A DNA stretch of 64,000 bases from Acinetobacter boissieri (GCF_900096955.1 NZ_FMYL01000004.1:169940-233939); one strand, 5' to 3'. Positions 18,289-27,440 are shown, numbered from the stretch's first letter. Notes: generated by a model from the sequence alone, not told the origin. Numbers and translations are program-made.

Positions 18289-18843
18289 ATGTTAGAAGAA
18301 TTACAGCGACTTCAAACGCATTTCACTCATTTAAAACATCGCTTAAGCGACTTAGAAGCTGAGAATGCCCAATTAAAGCAGGAAAAACAAGCGATAGAGC
18401 AAAGTAGTGCCCGTGAAATAGCCTCATGCAAAACAACGATTGCACAAAAAACTCAAGAAATTGACACTTTGAGCGTAAAATCATCAGATTTAGAATCAAA
18501 ACATACAACGCTAAAGCAAGATGCCCAAACACTCATTGAACGTTATAACCGTCTTGAAAAAGGTTGCAATGACTTAAAAAACCGCTTTCAAGAAATTCTA
18601 GCTGAACGGAATGAACTACGTGTTGCAAAAGAAAAATTGCAACACGACTTAAATAGCGCACAGCAAAAAATAGATGTTTTAAATGAGGAGCAAAGTAAAC
18701 TCACTCAAAAAAACGAACATGCTAAATTAAAAGTCGAAGAAATTATTGAGCGATTACGTATACTTGGCACAGCTGAAGACAAAAATACTCAAGCCCTCGA
18801 ACAGATTACTTTGTCAAATACGTTAGAAGAGGATAAATCATGA
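18289..18843 (+). CDS. Coiled-coil protein encoded directly before zapA
   Basis: A 184-residue protein that is almost entirely heptad-like coiled coil rich in Glu, Lys, Gln and Leu, from MLEELQRLQTHF to about residue 165. It has no membrane segment. It overlaps zapA by 4 bases (ATGA), which implies translational coupling and a shared role at the division ring. In pseudomonads a short ZapB-like coiled-coil protein sits here; this one is over twice as long. I do not assign a gene name. The ATG at 18289 starts the coiled coil; an upstream in-frame codon at 18220 would overlap ygfB. Confidence 0.75.
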   Translation: MLEELQRLQTHFTHLKHRLSDLEAENAQLKQEKQAIEQSSAREIASCKTTIAQKTQEIDTLSVKSSDLESKHTTLKQDAQTLIERYNRLEKGCNDLKNRFQEILAERNELRVAKEKLQHDLNSAQQKIDVLNEEQSKLTQKNEHAKLKVEEIIERLRILGTAEDKNTQALEQITLSNTLEEDKS

Positions 18844-19124
18844 GTGATGATACTATTGTTGTTGAATTACGTGTTATCGATCAGCTTTTTAGACTTTCGA
18901 CCAAAAAAGAAAAACAATCTGAGCTTGAAAGCGTTGTAAATATGCTTAACCAAAAGTTTCAAGATGCTAGATATGCCTCACCTCGCACTGAACACAACAA
19001 ATTGGTTATTTCAGTTGCTTTAGCACTGATGCAAGAAATTGTCACATTAAATAAGTCATTACAGCACTATGAACAATGCCATAATGTACTACGCACAATG
19101 CTAGAAGATGTAGAGTCTTCTTAA
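18840..19124 (+). CDS. zapA: Cell division protein ZapA
   Basis: A 94-residue FtsZ-associated protein that bundles FtsZ protofilaments at midcell. The N-terminal globular head (VVELRVIDQLFRLSTKKEKQSELESVVNMLN) and the C-terminal dimer-forming coiled coil (ISVALALMQEIVTLNKSL) match the family. Length is slightly under E. coli ZapA (109). It is cotranscribed with the upstream coiled-coil gene and followed by 6S RNA, the arrangement typical of gamma-proteobacteria. Confidence 0.92.
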   Translation: MSDDTIVVELRVIDQLFRLSTKKEKQSELESVVNMLNQKFQDARYASPRTEHNKLVISVALALMQEIVTLNKSLQHYEQCHNVLRTMLEDVESS

Positions 19125-19232
19125 AAAAAAGCATTGTGATGATATGTTTCTCTCGTGTTTAAATTATCAGCAAATGTTGCACACATTAACACAATACAAC
19201 GTTAATCTATATTCAGCGATGACCATTTTGTT

Positions 19233-19238
19233 TATAAT
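19233..19238 (+). promoter_or_regulatory. -10 element of the 6S RNA promoter
   Basis: A perfect TATAAT lies 6-7 bases before the expected 5' end of the 6S RNA. The -35 region is poorly matched. Confidence 0.6.
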
Positions 19239-19244
19239 AGGCAC

Positions 19245-19425
19245 TTCTGAGGTGTTCGCCAGCGAGTCTGATTCCCCTGAGCCGATATCAACACTTTAGG
19301 ATGCGTTCTGCATATTTAGAGTGTATGCCCACCTTGTAGTGGGAAACCCAGCAAGTATGCGTCGTGTCCACCTTGAACTTTAGGGTTCAAGGGTAAAGAC
19401 ATGCAGCGGCATCTCGGAGCCTTAT
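19245..19425 (+). ncRNA. ssrS: 6S RNA
   Basis: A structured RNA of about 180 bases that mimics an open promoter and sequesters the sigma-70 holoenzyme in stationary phase. The 5' segment TTCTGAGGTGTTCGCCAGCG pairs with the 3' segment GGCATCTCGGAGCC to form the closing stem. The central part includes GTGGGAAACCC and the GTTCAAGGGT segment. Position directly after zapA is diagnostic. The ends are estimated from the closing stem and the TATAAT box; they could shift by several bases. Unlike in E. coli, no ygfA gene follows. Confidence 0.9.
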
Positions 19426-19578
19426 TTTTTAATATAAAAACAATCATTTAAAATAACAATATCTACCCATCATCATGCCCTATAGCATACTAACCCTTCC
19501 TTTCTAAAAAATAAGTTTATTATTTTGATTCCTATAATATAGTTTTTTTAAATAAATCTTTTTCGGGAAAATACGCAC

Positions 19579-20212
19579 ATGAAATTCAATATGAGCTTTG
19601 ATGTTGCGATTATTATTTCAATAGTTACAGTCTTTTTATTTGCTAACGGCCAAGCCTACTTAAGCGCATATCTAAATGTATTTGGCATAGATATTATAAG
19701 CTTAAATTTATCAGTACAAGATAACGTATATTATGGCTACTTAAGAGGCTTTCACTATCTGCTTTATTCTCTTTATGTTCTAGTAGCTTATATAATTCTA
19801 GTATATGGCATTAAATATACCAATGTTTTACTAAGCTAAATAACTATTTTCTAAAAAAATTAGGCAAATATAAAAAACTACACTAAGTATTCATAATTCG
19901 AAGTTTTATGATGATTTAGAAAAGGATTATAACAACAATAGCTCTTTGATTATTCTAATTATCGTTATGTTATTCACTACATTATTATTCTTGGTAAACA
20001 CTGAGAAAAAAGCAAAAGATAGCGCAGAAAAAGATATAAAAACTTTTGATCTTCGAAGAATAGAACTCAAAAACAAGGTAAGCTCTTCTGATCTATTTTT
20101 AATAAAGTGTGGCTCTAACGTATGTACACTCATGGATAAAAACAGAAAGACTTATCTAGAAGATACAAAAAATATCGTATTTTCTGTTCAACAAATAAAT
20201 ACTAAAAAATAA
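19579..20212 (+). pseudogene. Hypothetical membrane protein, frameshifted at two homopolymers
   Basis: Two frames, 19579-19839 (86 residues) and about 19946-20212, look like pieces of one gene. Adding one T to the TTTT at 19826-19829 and one A to the A6 at 19872-19877 joins them, with a third-frame segment between, into one open frame of 211 codons without a stop. The product would have membrane segments near residues 8-28, 55-77 and 110-127, then a charged C-terminal tail. I do not recognise the family. Either both bases are assembly errors or the gene is decaying. AT-rich sequence with a TATAAT-like box precedes it. Confidence 0.6.
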
Positions 20213-20219
20213 TATTTAG

Positions 20220-20243
20220 TATGAGCAATCTGAGTTGCTCATA
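20220..20243. other. Hairpin between the broken membrane gene and folP
   Basis: A perfect 9-bp inverted repeat TATGAGCAA/TTGCTCATA with a 6-base loop between the two convergent genes. No T-run follows on either strand, so it may be a weak bidirectional stop. Confidence 0.5.
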
Positions 20244-20297
20244 CACACAAAAAAGAAGCATGTTTAAAGCTTTTAATAGAGACTAAGTCACTTATAA

Positions 20298-21143
20298 CTA
20301 CATTAAAGATTTCCACATCGCAAGCGCCTGAGATGTTTGTTCAACATCATGTACTCGCACAATACTTGCACCCTGTTGTACAGATAGTAAATGCCCGACC
20401 ACACTACCAACCACACGTTGTGTTACATCTTTACATGCAGTGATTTCACCCACAAAACGCTTACGCGATAAACCAGATAATATTGGATAACCTAGCTCAT
20501 TCAATCGCCAAAGCTCATTTAGCAAAGCAATATTATGCTGTGTATTTTTAGCAAAACCAAAACCTGGATCAATAATAATATGCTCTGGGCGTATACCCGC
20601 GTTTTGTGCAAGTATTATTTTTTCTTTTAATTCAACCAATACTTCAGCAACAACATCATCATAACAAGCCAATTGATTCATAGTTGTTGGCTCACCGCGC
20701 ATATGCATTAAAACCACAGGAATGTTCAACTTTACTGCCATTTCGAGTGCACCCGGTCGTGTTAAAGCACGTACATCATTCCAGATATGTGCACCCGCAC
20801 CAATCGCAGCTTCAATGACTTCAGGTGTACTGGTATCTATAGACAATATGACATCTAATTTTGACAATGCATGAACAATAGGAAGAACACGTTTTATTTC
20901 ATCTTGCACCTCTACAACTGAAGCACCAGGACGTGTTGATTCTCCACCAATATCAATAATTGATGCGCCTTGCATAATCATCTGCTGCGCTTTTTTTATT
21001 GCACGATCTACCTGAGTATACTCTCCTCCATCACTAAACGAATCAGGGGTCACATTTAAAATACCCATCACCTGTGGTTTTGATAAATCAAGTATTTTGC
21101 CATTACAATTTAATTGTATATTTGGCAGCTCAATAAGTTGCAT
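20298..21143 (-). CDS. folP: Dihydropteroate synthase
   Basis: A 281-residue cytoplasmic enzyme of folate synthesis that joins 6-hydroxymethyl-dihydropterin diphosphate to p-aminobenzoate. It is the sulfonamide target. Family signatures are MGILNVTPDSFSDGG near the N-terminus, IIDIGGESTRPGA, the pterin-site residues in WNDVRAL and DPGFGFAKNTQHN, and LSGLSRKRFVG. Length matches E. coli FolP (282). It lies 64 bases after ftsH on the same strand, as in many gamma-proteobacteria, but a terminator stands between them. Confidence 0.97.
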   Translation of the reverse strand: MQLIELPNIQLNCNGKILDLSKPQVMGILNVTPDSFSDGGEYTQVDRAIKKAQQMIMQGASIIDIGGESTRPGASVVEVQDEIKRVLPIVHALSKLDVILSIDTSTPEVIEAAIGAGAHIWNDVRALTRPGALEMAVKLNIPVVLMHMRGEPTTMNQLACYDDVVAEVLVELKEKIILAQNAGIRPEHIIIDPGFGFAKNTQHNIALLNELWRLNELGYPILSGLSRKRFVGEITACKDVTQRVVGSVVGHLLSVQQGASIVRVHDVEQTSQALAMWKSLM

Positions 21144-21181
21144 AGCTTTCCTAAAATAACTTCATTTAAACGCAATAAAAA

Positions 21182-21208
21182 AGAGTCACACTAGGTGACT
21201 CTTTTTTT
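21182..21208 (-). terminator. Terminator between ftsH and folP
   Basis: Stem AGAGTCAC/GTGACTCT with a 5-base loop. On the minus strand it ends ftsH and is followed by a T-run. The right arm overlaps the region next to the ftsH stop. Confidence 0.8.
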
Positions 21209-23097
21209 TAGTGTGCCGTAGGTAACGGCGGTGGTGTAGATGAGTTGTTTTGCACAACATCTACTATAGGATTCTCTGCTACATAGACTTTTGGCGGTCT
21301 TGGTTCATGACCTGCCATAATATCTAAGACTTGATCACGATCAACAGTTTCCCATTCCATAAGGGCCTTAACCATCACATGTGCTTTGTCTTTATTTTGT
21401 TCCAGAATATCCCACGCAACTTTATATTGCTCATCTAAAATACGGCGTACCTCAGCATCCACTTGTTGTTGTGTTGCTTCAGATATCGTTCGACTTGCAA
21501 CGCTACCTAAGAAAGACTGCTGACTGTCATCTTCATACACCATGACACCCATTTTCTCAGACATACCATATTTTGTGACCATTGAGCGCGCCATTTTAGT
21601 TGCACGTTCAAAGTCATTTGATGCACCAGTTGACTGCTGATTAATAAAAATTTCTTCAGCAATACGGCCACCAAACAAAATTGCGAGTTCATTGAGCATT
21701 TTGTGCTTGTAATGACTAACATTATCTTGTTCTGGCAACTGCCAAGTCACGCCAAGTGCCCAACCACGTGGCATAATTGTGACTTTATGCACAGGATCTG
21801 TACCCGGTAAAACTTCTGCAACAATCGCATGGCCTGCTTCGTGGTAAGCCGTTGCTCTACGCTCTTCTTCACGTAAAACCATTGATTTACGCTCAGGGCC
21901 CATATAAATCTTGTCTTTTGCATCTTCAAAATCATGCATATCAACAGTATTTTTATTACGGCGAGCAGCAAACAATGCAGCTTCATTGACCAAGTTAGCA
22001 AGTTCAGCACCAGAAAAACCAGGCGTACCACGTGCTAATACTTTTAAATCAACACCCGTTACAGATGGTAATTTTTTCAAGTGAACTGCTAAAATTTGTT
22101 CACGGCCATTAATGTCTGGCAAGCCAACCATCACCTGACGGTCAAAACGGCCTGGACGAAGTAATGCTTTATCAAGTACATCTGCACGGTTAGTTGCAGC
22201 AATAACAATAATACCTTCATTACCTTCGAAGCCATCCATTTCAACCAACATTTGGTTTAATGTCTGCTCACGCTCGTCATGACCACCACCTGTACCTGAA
22301 CCACGATGACGGCCGACTGCATCAATTTCATCAATAAAAATGATACATGGCGCATGGCGTTTTGCTTGTTCGAACATATCACGTACACGTGATGCCCCCA
22401 CACCAACAAACATTTCAACAAAGTCAGAACCAGAAATACTAAAAAATGGTACTTTCGCTTCACCTGCAATCGCTTTTGCAAGTAAGGTTTTACCTGTTCC
22501 TGGTGGCCCAACCATGAGGACACCTCTAGGTATAGAAGCACCAAGACGTTTAAACTTCGTTGGATCTTTCAAGAAATCTACGATTTCAACAACTTCTTGC
22601 TTTGCTTCATCACAACCAGCAACATCTTGAAAGTTAATTTTAATCTGATCTTCTGCGAGCATTTTTGCTTTAGATTTACCAAAGCTCATTGGGCCGTTTT
22701 TACCACCTGTACCACCGCCCATATTGCGCATAAAGAACATAAACAACAAAATAATGAGCAACACAGGAAAGCTCGCAACGAGCAACTGCATGAGCACACC
22801 TTGACGTTGAGGTGCTGTACCTTCAACTACAACATTATTTTTTATTAGACCCGGCATGAGTTCAGGGTCTTGTACCGCAGGGCGGATTGTTTCAAAACCT
22901 GAACCATTCTTTTTTTCGCCAGTGATTTTTTCGCCATCAATTGTGACTTGCTTAATTTGGCCTGCATTAACCGCAGAAACAAACTCAGAGTAGTTCATTT
23001 GCGATGGTTTATTGTGATCACTGATGTTGCTGAATATTAAAATCAGCACTCCGAGTATCACCAGCCATAACACGGCGTTTTTAAAGAGATCGCTCAA
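21208..23097 (-). CDS. ftsH: ATP-dependent zinc metalloprotease FtsH
   Basis: A 629-residue membrane-anchored AAA+ protease that extracts and degrades membrane proteins and regulators such as LpxC. Two N-terminal membrane helices (about 7-24 and 105-124) flank a periplasmic domain. The AAA domain has [17 protein letters not shown] (Walker A), [12 protein letters not shown] (Walker B) and the second-region GRFDRQV. The protease domain has the zinc motif HEAGH. The start appears to be a TTG at 23097, because no in-frame ATG precedes the first helix. rlmE lies upstream on the same strand, the usual rlmE-ftsH order. Confidence 0.97.
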   Translation of the reverse strand: MSDLFKNAVLWLVILGVLILIFSNISDHNKPSQMNYSEFVSAVNAGQIKQVTIDGEKITGEKKNGSGFETIRPAVQDPELMPGLIKNNVVVEGTAPQRQGVLMQLLVASFPVLLIILLFMFFMRNMGGGTGGKNGPMSFGKSKAKMLAEDQIKINFQDVAGCDEAKQEVVEIVDFLKDPTKFKRLGASIPRGVLMVGPPGTGKTLLAKAIAGEAKVPFFSISGSDFVEMFVGVGASRVRDMFEQAKRHAPCIIFIDEIDAVGRHRGSGTGGGHDEREQTLNQMLVEMDGFEGNEGIIVIAATNRADVLDKALLRPGRFDRQVMVGLPDINGREQILAVHLKKLPSVTGVDLKVLARGTPGFSGAELANLVNEAALFAARRNKNTVDMHDFEDAKDKIYMGPERKSMVLREEERRATAYHEAGHAIVAEVLPGTDPVHKVTIMPRGWALGVTWQLPEQDNVSHYKHKMLNELAILFGGRIAEEIFINQQSTGASNDFERATKMARSMVTKYGMSEKMGVMVYEDDSQQSFLGSVASRTISEATQQQVDAEVRRILDEQYKVAWDILEQNKDKAHVMVKALMEWETVDRDQVLDIMAGHEPRPPKVYVAENPIVDVVQNNSSTPPPLPTAH

Positions 23098-23237
23098 AGC
23101 TTCATTCCCATATCATCAATCTAGTTTGATTTTAAGCCAACATAGCTTAAAACCTTTCACGAAAGTAAGTGATTGCACGTTACACCCTAAATTGCAACCA
23201 TGCACAATTTTTGCAAGCTTGGCAAGTCACCATTTAG

Positions 23238-23888
23238 TTAACCATTTTTTCTACGTTGTCCAATCAAAAAAACTTCTTTTGATCTTGCTCGAGATGCTTC
23301 TGGTTTAATGGTCTTTAACACCTGAAAGCTATCTACGACCTGCTTACGAAACTCATCAAAACCAGAACCTTGGAACACTTTAGCAACAAACTGTCCATTT
23401 GGTCCGAGTACTTTTTGTGCAAAATCTAGGGCAAGTTCACACAAATAAATTTGACGAGGTTGATCTACCGCCCTATTACCTGATGTATTGGGGGCCATAT
23501 CTGAAATTACAACGTCTACTTGCCGACCATTTAAAATATTTAACAATTTTTCAAAGACTTCTTCCTCACGAAAGTCGCCTTGTAAAAACGTAACGTCTGG
23601 CAAAGCATCCATGTTTAAAATATCAGATGCGATGACTAAACCTTTCGAACCTACAAGCTTACCTGCAATTTGCGACCAACTTCCTGGCGCTGCACCCAAA
23701 TCGACAACGGTCATACCGGGCTTAATCAGTTTGTACTTTTCTTGGATTTCTAGCAACTTATATGCTGCTCGAGCACGATAGCCTTCTTTTTGTGCTTTTT
23801 TCACAAAATGATCATCTAAATGCTCTCTCATCCACGCACGACTGCTTTTTGACAGCTTTTGGTTGGTAATGCGTGTTGCCATAATCAT
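23238..23888 (-). CDS. rlmE: 23S rRNA (uridine(2552)-2'-O)-methyltransferase
   Basis: A 216-residue SAM-dependent methyltransferase that modifies U2552 in the ribosomal A-loop. The SAM-binding motif [13 protein letters not shown], the SDMAPNTSG motif and the C-terminal [13 protein letters not shown] are diagnostic. The catalytic K-D-K-E set can be placed in [28 protein letters not shown] and SKEVF. Start codons at 23888 and 23882 are equally plausible. It is upstream of ftsH with a 140-base gap, so both may share a heat-shock-type unit as in E. coli. Confidence 0.95.
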   Translation of the reverse strand: MIMATRITNQKLSKSSRAWMREHLDDHFVKKAQKEGYRARAAYKLLEIQEKYKLIKPGMTVVDLGAAPGSWSQIAGKLVGSKGLVIASDILNMDALPDVTFLQGDFREEEVFEKLLNILNGRQVDVVISDMAPNTSGNRAVDQPRQIYLCELALDFAQKVLGPNGQFVAKVFQGSGFDEFRKQVVDSFQVLKTIKPEASRARSKEVFLIGQRRKNG

Positions 23889-24248
23889 CTAAATTCAAAA
23901 AATAATACGTTTATTGTACGCAAAAAACTGCATATTTGCAGTAAAGAACTGTCAAGTGAGCATAAGTTTTTTGAATCACGTCCATCGTTTATATACACAA
24001 TTTGTGATATTTAACATAATTCAAGCTGTTTATCATTTAAAAAATAGAAATACTCAGCTCAAAAATATACTGCTATATTTTCAAAACTTTAAATGCATTA
24101 CATGACCAACTCGAAGCAATCTAGCACACTTCAAACCACAAAATAAATGCCATACAACATAAATGTACTATAAATAAGCCTACTTTCTTTAATTACAAAA
24201 GCAAGCAAATTTGATATACTGCAAGGCTTATTTACAATAGGTTAAACC
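23889..24248. promoter_or_regulatory. Divergent rlmE/yhbY intergenic region with inverted repeat around the yhbY promoter
   Basis: No gene is supported in these 360 AT-rich bases. A TATACT -10 box (24215-24220) with a weak TTACAA -35 (24193-24198) points to yhbY. A perfect 10-bp inverted repeat TAAATAAGCC (24171-24180) and GGCTTATTTA (24225-24234) encloses the promoter, with the right arm on the likely start of transcription. It could be an operator or the base of a looped DNA site. Confidence 0.4.
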
Positions 24249-24572
24249 ATGGCTTCTTTATCTATCCAAGAGATCAAACGTCTACGTCAAATTGGACACA
24301 CACTTAACCCAGTTGTTATGATTGGTGGTCAAGGATTAACAGAAAATGTAACTGAAGAAACTTTACGTGCACTGAATGACCATGAACTCATCAAAGTTAA
24401 AGTGATGGGTGAAGATCGTGAAGTTCGTGGTCAAACCATTGATGCTTTAGCGCAACAAACACAATCTCATGTGATACAGAAAATTGGGAAAGTTGTTTTG
24501 TTATACAAAAAAGCAGCTCAGCAAAACCCAAAACTCTCTAATCTTGTTCGTTACGCACATTTGTCTAATTAA
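24249..24572 (+). CDS. yhbY: YhbY family ribosome assembly RNA-binding protein
   Basis: A 107-residue CRM-domain protein that binds pre-50S particles. The domain covers most of the protein: IQEIKRLRQIGHTLNPVVMIG, the GxxG-type loop GGQGLTENV, and ELIKVKVMG, followed by IGKVVLLYKK. E. coli YhbY has 97 residues. It is divergent from rlmE and ftsH, exactly as in E. coli (yhbY next to rlmE-ftsH). The DOMON-like gene follows after 5 bases, suggesting one transcript. Confidence 0.93.
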   Translation: MASLSIQEIKRLRQIGHTLNPVVMIGGQGLTENVTEETLRALNDHELIKVKVMGEDREVRGQTIDALAQQTQSHVIQKIGKVVLLYKKAAQQNPKLSNLVRYAHLSN

Positions 24573-24577
24573 TTATT

Positions 24578-25111
24578 ATGGCAAGCTACGAACTCATTCC
24601 ATTTCAACGCTTTGATGAAGTCAACATTATTGCAGCGATTGAACAGCAAGCATCTTTGCTGAATGTCGGCTTTTGGGTTACAGACCCAAATGGTGTAATT
24701 GAATGGCCCGCCGTGCGACAGCTAGGCGGTACAGCAGATTTTTTGTGGCAACACACTTGCTTTGAACTATTTATTGGTATACGTGATTACGACGAGTATC
24801 TTGAAATTAACTTATCACCATCTCAGCTTTGGCAATGTTATGGTTTTGAAGAGTATCGATACCCTGAAATTATGCCGCCACGAAAAAGTAATGGTGCCGA
24901 AATCGTTGAGTTAAAACGAACTCACTATGGCTTAAGTGCAACACTCGATGTCTCACAGTTTCTAGCTACGCATAGGGTCAGCATACATCAGATATTTATT
25001 GGAATATGTGCCGTATTAAAGACAACAAAAGGTGAGAAATTTTACGCCTTACAGCACAGCACCCCACATGCAGACTTCCATAATAAAAGAGATTGGTTAC
25101 ACCAAATCTAA
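24578..25111 (+). CDS. DOMON-like domain protein of unknown function
   Basis: A 177-residue protein without signal peptide or membrane helices. The sequence has the beta-sandwich pattern and the aromatic-rich FWVTDPNGVIEWP and FLWQHTCFELFIGI segments that I associate with DOMON-like (carbohydrate-binding superfamily) proteins found widely in gamma-proteobacteria. The EIVELKRTHYGLSATLDVS stretch and HADFHNKRDW near the end are also typical. No catalytic residues are evident and its role is unknown. It lies 5 bases after yhbY and is probably cotranscribed. Confidence 0.6.
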   Translation: MASYELIPFQRFDEVNIIAAIEQQASLLNVGFWVTDPNGVIEWPAVRQLGGTADFLWQHTCFELFIGIRDYDEYLEINLSPSQLWQCYGFEEYRYPEIMPPRKSNGAEIVELKRTHYGLSATLDVSQFLATHRVSIHQIFIGICAVLKTTKGEKFYALQHSTPHADFHNKRDWLHQI

Positions 25112-25128
25112 CAATCCCAACAACATGT

Positions 25129-25165
25129 CATGAGACGAAGACCATATCATTTGGTCTATCTCATG
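25129..25165. other. Two-tier hairpin downstream of the DOMON-like gene
   Basis: Outer stem CATGAGA/TCTCATG and inner stem AGACCA/TGGTCT with a 7-base loop. It can act as a stop for the gene on either side. T-runs are absent on both strands. Confidence 0.5.
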
Positions 25166-25166
25166 C

Positions 25167-25332
25167 TTACCCTTGATCGCTCCACCATTTCCAAGGATTA
25201 TCGCCACTGCTTAAAGATTTTTTTCGTATTTAAAATGCTAAAGATATGACGAAATACCCTAAAGCTTTGAGTAGAGATAAAATAACTGATAACAACTAAA
25301 ATCTTTACCAGAAAATTAGCATTATATATCAA
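25167..25332 (-). pseudogene. Candidate small membrane protein with frameshift in a 7-base A-run
   Basis: On the minus strand, reading from a TTG at 25332 gives a hydrophobic stretch (FLVKILVVISYFIS) and a basic segment (FRVFRHIFSILNTKK). The frame then meets AAAAAAA at 25224-25218. Removing one A continues the frame to SLSSGDNPWKWWSDQG and a stop at 25167, 54 residues in all. Without the shift the frame ends 6 codons after the A-run (IFKQWR). The tryptophan-rich end looks coding. This is a sequence-based inference. The start codon and family are unknown. Confidence 0.4.
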
Positions 25333-25496
25333 TATCTTACATTAAAACACCACACAAAAAACCGTTTTAATCAAACTCAATAAACCATGCCATATAATCA
25401 AACTCGGCATAAGCAATGTTTTTATTATTATTTGGGAAAAAAATATTCTCTTTATAGTCTCATATAAAGCCATAACAATTACAGTTTATAAACCTT

Positions 25497-26555
25497 ATGA
25501 AAAAAATACCCCAAATAACTCACGACAGCTTACCTATTTTAGACCTTAGAGCATTCTATAATTTAGAAACAAGGGCATCTTTTCTAAATGAATTGCAATA
25601 TATAGCGCGCCATGTTGGTTTTTTCTACTTGATAGGCCATGGACTAGATACGCAAAGAATCCAAGAAATTCTATCTTATACACATCAATTTTTTGCACTA
25701 GAGCAACAGGAAAAAGATCATCTAGCTATCACAAACTCCCCTCACTTCCGAGGCTATACAAAAGTAAATGGGGAACTCACGCAAAATAAACCCGATATTC
25801 GAGAACAAATAGATATTGGAGCTGAACAAAAAGAAATTCCTTTCACTGCAAATACACCAATGTGGACACGCTTACAAGGACCGAACCAATGGCCACATCA
25901 ATGGCCCGACTTTAGACAGGTCGTTGAAACGTGGTTGTCAGACAATCAAAGAATTTCTATCGATTTATTACATGCTTTTTTGTTGGCACTTGGCGTAGAT
26001 GAGAAGAGTTTAGATCCTTTTGTATTAAAAAACCCTAATGAATCTCTCAAACTCATCCACTATCCAAAAGTTTCTAGTCAAGCAGAACCTCAAGGTGTAG
26101 GGGCACATAAAGATACAAATATTTTAACTTTACTATTACAAGACGATACTGGAGGACTACAAGTACAACTCGATGATCATTGGGTGGATATTCCGTATGT
26201 TGAAAATGCATTTATTATTAACATTGGTGAAACACTCGAGTTAGCAACAAATGGATACTTGATTGCCAATAAACATCGTGTCATCTCACCTCAAAATAAA
26301 GATCGTTATTCAGTGGCCTATTTTATTTCACCCAATATTTTTGCAGGGAATATTCCCATTCTTGACTTACCACAGCATTTGAAAAATTTAGCAAAAGGCC
26401 CTACCAGCGACCCAAAAAACCCTCTTCTTATAGATGTGGCAGAAAACAATATGAAAAGTCGTTTGCGCTCACACCTAGATGTCACAAAAAAGTTTTATCC
26501 AAATCTATATACAACATTAAATCATGCTCAGGGTGGTATATATGAAAAACAATAA
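25497..26555 (+). CDS. Isopenicillin N synthase-like 2-oxoglutarate/Fe(II) oxygenase
   Basis: A 352-residue soluble oxygenase with the two domains of this family: an N-terminal DIOX_N region (LPILDLRAF... GFFYLIGHGLD) and a catalytic jelly roll. The iron ligands are visible as GAHKDTN (His-x-Asp) and NKHRV (distal His). The Arg of DRYSVAYF fits the 2-oxoglutarate-binding RxS motif. Such enzymes hydroxylate or cleave small molecules; the substrate is not predictable here. The next gene, a MetQ/NlpA lipoprotein, overlaps its end by 14 bases, so the two are coupled. A 385-base AT-rich region precedes it. Confidence 0.85.
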   Translation: MKKIPQITHDSLPILDLRAFYNLETRASFLNELQYIARHVGFFYLIGHGLDTQRIQEILSYTHQFFALEQQEKDHLAITNSPHFRGYTKVNGELTQNKPDIREQIDIGAEQKEIPFTANTPMWTRLQGPNQWPHQWPDFRQVVETWLSDNQRISIDLLHAFLLALGVDEKSLDPFVLKNPNESLKLIHYPKVSSQAEPQGVGAHKDTNILTLLLQDDTGGLQVQLDDHWVDIPYVENAFIINIGETLELATNGYLIANKHRVISPQNKDRYSVAYFISPNIFAGNIPILDLPQHLKNLAKGPTSDPKNPLLIDVAENNMKSRLRSHLDVTKKFYPNLYTTLNHAQGGIYEKQ

Positions 26556-27399
26556 ATGGATATTTTTAGCAATTCTGTCAGCTTTATTTATTATCAGTTG
26601 CTCAGAGTATTTAAAAGATTTACCTACACCAAATCAAAACACACAAACTATTAACCTCGGATCTAATGGCTCAGATGCCCAGATTTGGAAATATATTGCA
26701 CAATCTGAACAAACAAAAGCGGCAGGATTAAAAATTAATGTGAAAGAAATTAATGATGGTGTGGCATTAAATAGAGCAACTATAGACAAAGAGATTGATG
26801 TCAATGCTTTTCAATCTTGGGGTTATTTCAATACATTTAACCAAGTAAATCACAACCAACTTGCTGCAATTTCAACAACCTATTTAGAACCTATGGGGTT
26901 ATATTCAAAAAAATATCATCTGCTCAGTCAACTACCCAATTCAGCAACAGTTGCAATTCCTCATGATGCTGCAAACACTGCTCGTGCATTAAGGCTTTTA
27001 GAACAAGCTAAGCTGATTAAACTCTCTAATTCTTTTAATGCCGTTTCGGGGAATACACATAACATTGTAGAAAACCCCAAGCATCTCGTCTTTAAACTGA
27101 TTGATGGCTCAACGATTCCAAGAGCATTAAGTGATGTAGATTTAGCTGCAATCGGTAATACAGTTGCTCTAGACAGTGGGCTCAATGTTTTAACAGATGC
27201 ACTTGATCATGAACGTATTGATCAAACTACCACACAAAACATTAACATCCTTGTTACGCGTCAAGAACGTGTCAACGATAAAGCACTGAAAAAACTCGCT
27301 GACTTATATCACCAACCTTTTGTGGTTCAGTATATCAACAAAAATTTTGCTGGTACTAAAGTTGACGTAAATCGTCCTATAAATACGCTCACTGATTAG
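26542..27399 (+). CDS. MetQ/NlpA family substrate-binding lipoprotein (orphan)
   Basis: A 285-residue lipoprotein: signal peptide with lipobox IISC (Cys near residue 21), then a periplasmic binding domain. Family segments are the early NLGSNGSDAQIWKYIAQSEQTKAAGL and KEINDGVALNRATIDKEIDVNAFQSWGYF. The ligand-site IPHDAANTARALRLLE pattern is typical of methionine-binding proteins. No ATPase (MetN) or permease (MetI) gene is adjacent. The ATG at 26542 lies inside the oxygenase gene with a GGTGG site. The linked oxygenase suggests the two handle the same compound; that is inference. Confidence 0.85.
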   Translation: MKNNKWIFLAILSALFIISCSEYLKDLPTPNQNTQTINLGSNGSDAQIWKYIAQSEQTKAAGLKINVKEINDGVALNRATIDKEIDVNAFQSWGYFNTFNQVNHNQLAAISTTYLEPMGLYSKKYHLLSQLPNSATVAIPHDAANTARALRLLEQAKLIKLSNSFNAVSGNTHNIVENPKHLVFKLIDGSTIPRALSDVDLAAIGNTVALDSGLNVLTDALDHERIDQTTTQNINILVTRQERVNDKALKKLADLYHQPFVVQYINKNFAGTKVDVNRPINTLTD

Positions 27400-27440
27400 A
27401 AAACCAATCGACAGCCCAACATATATACTAAGTTTAGCTA

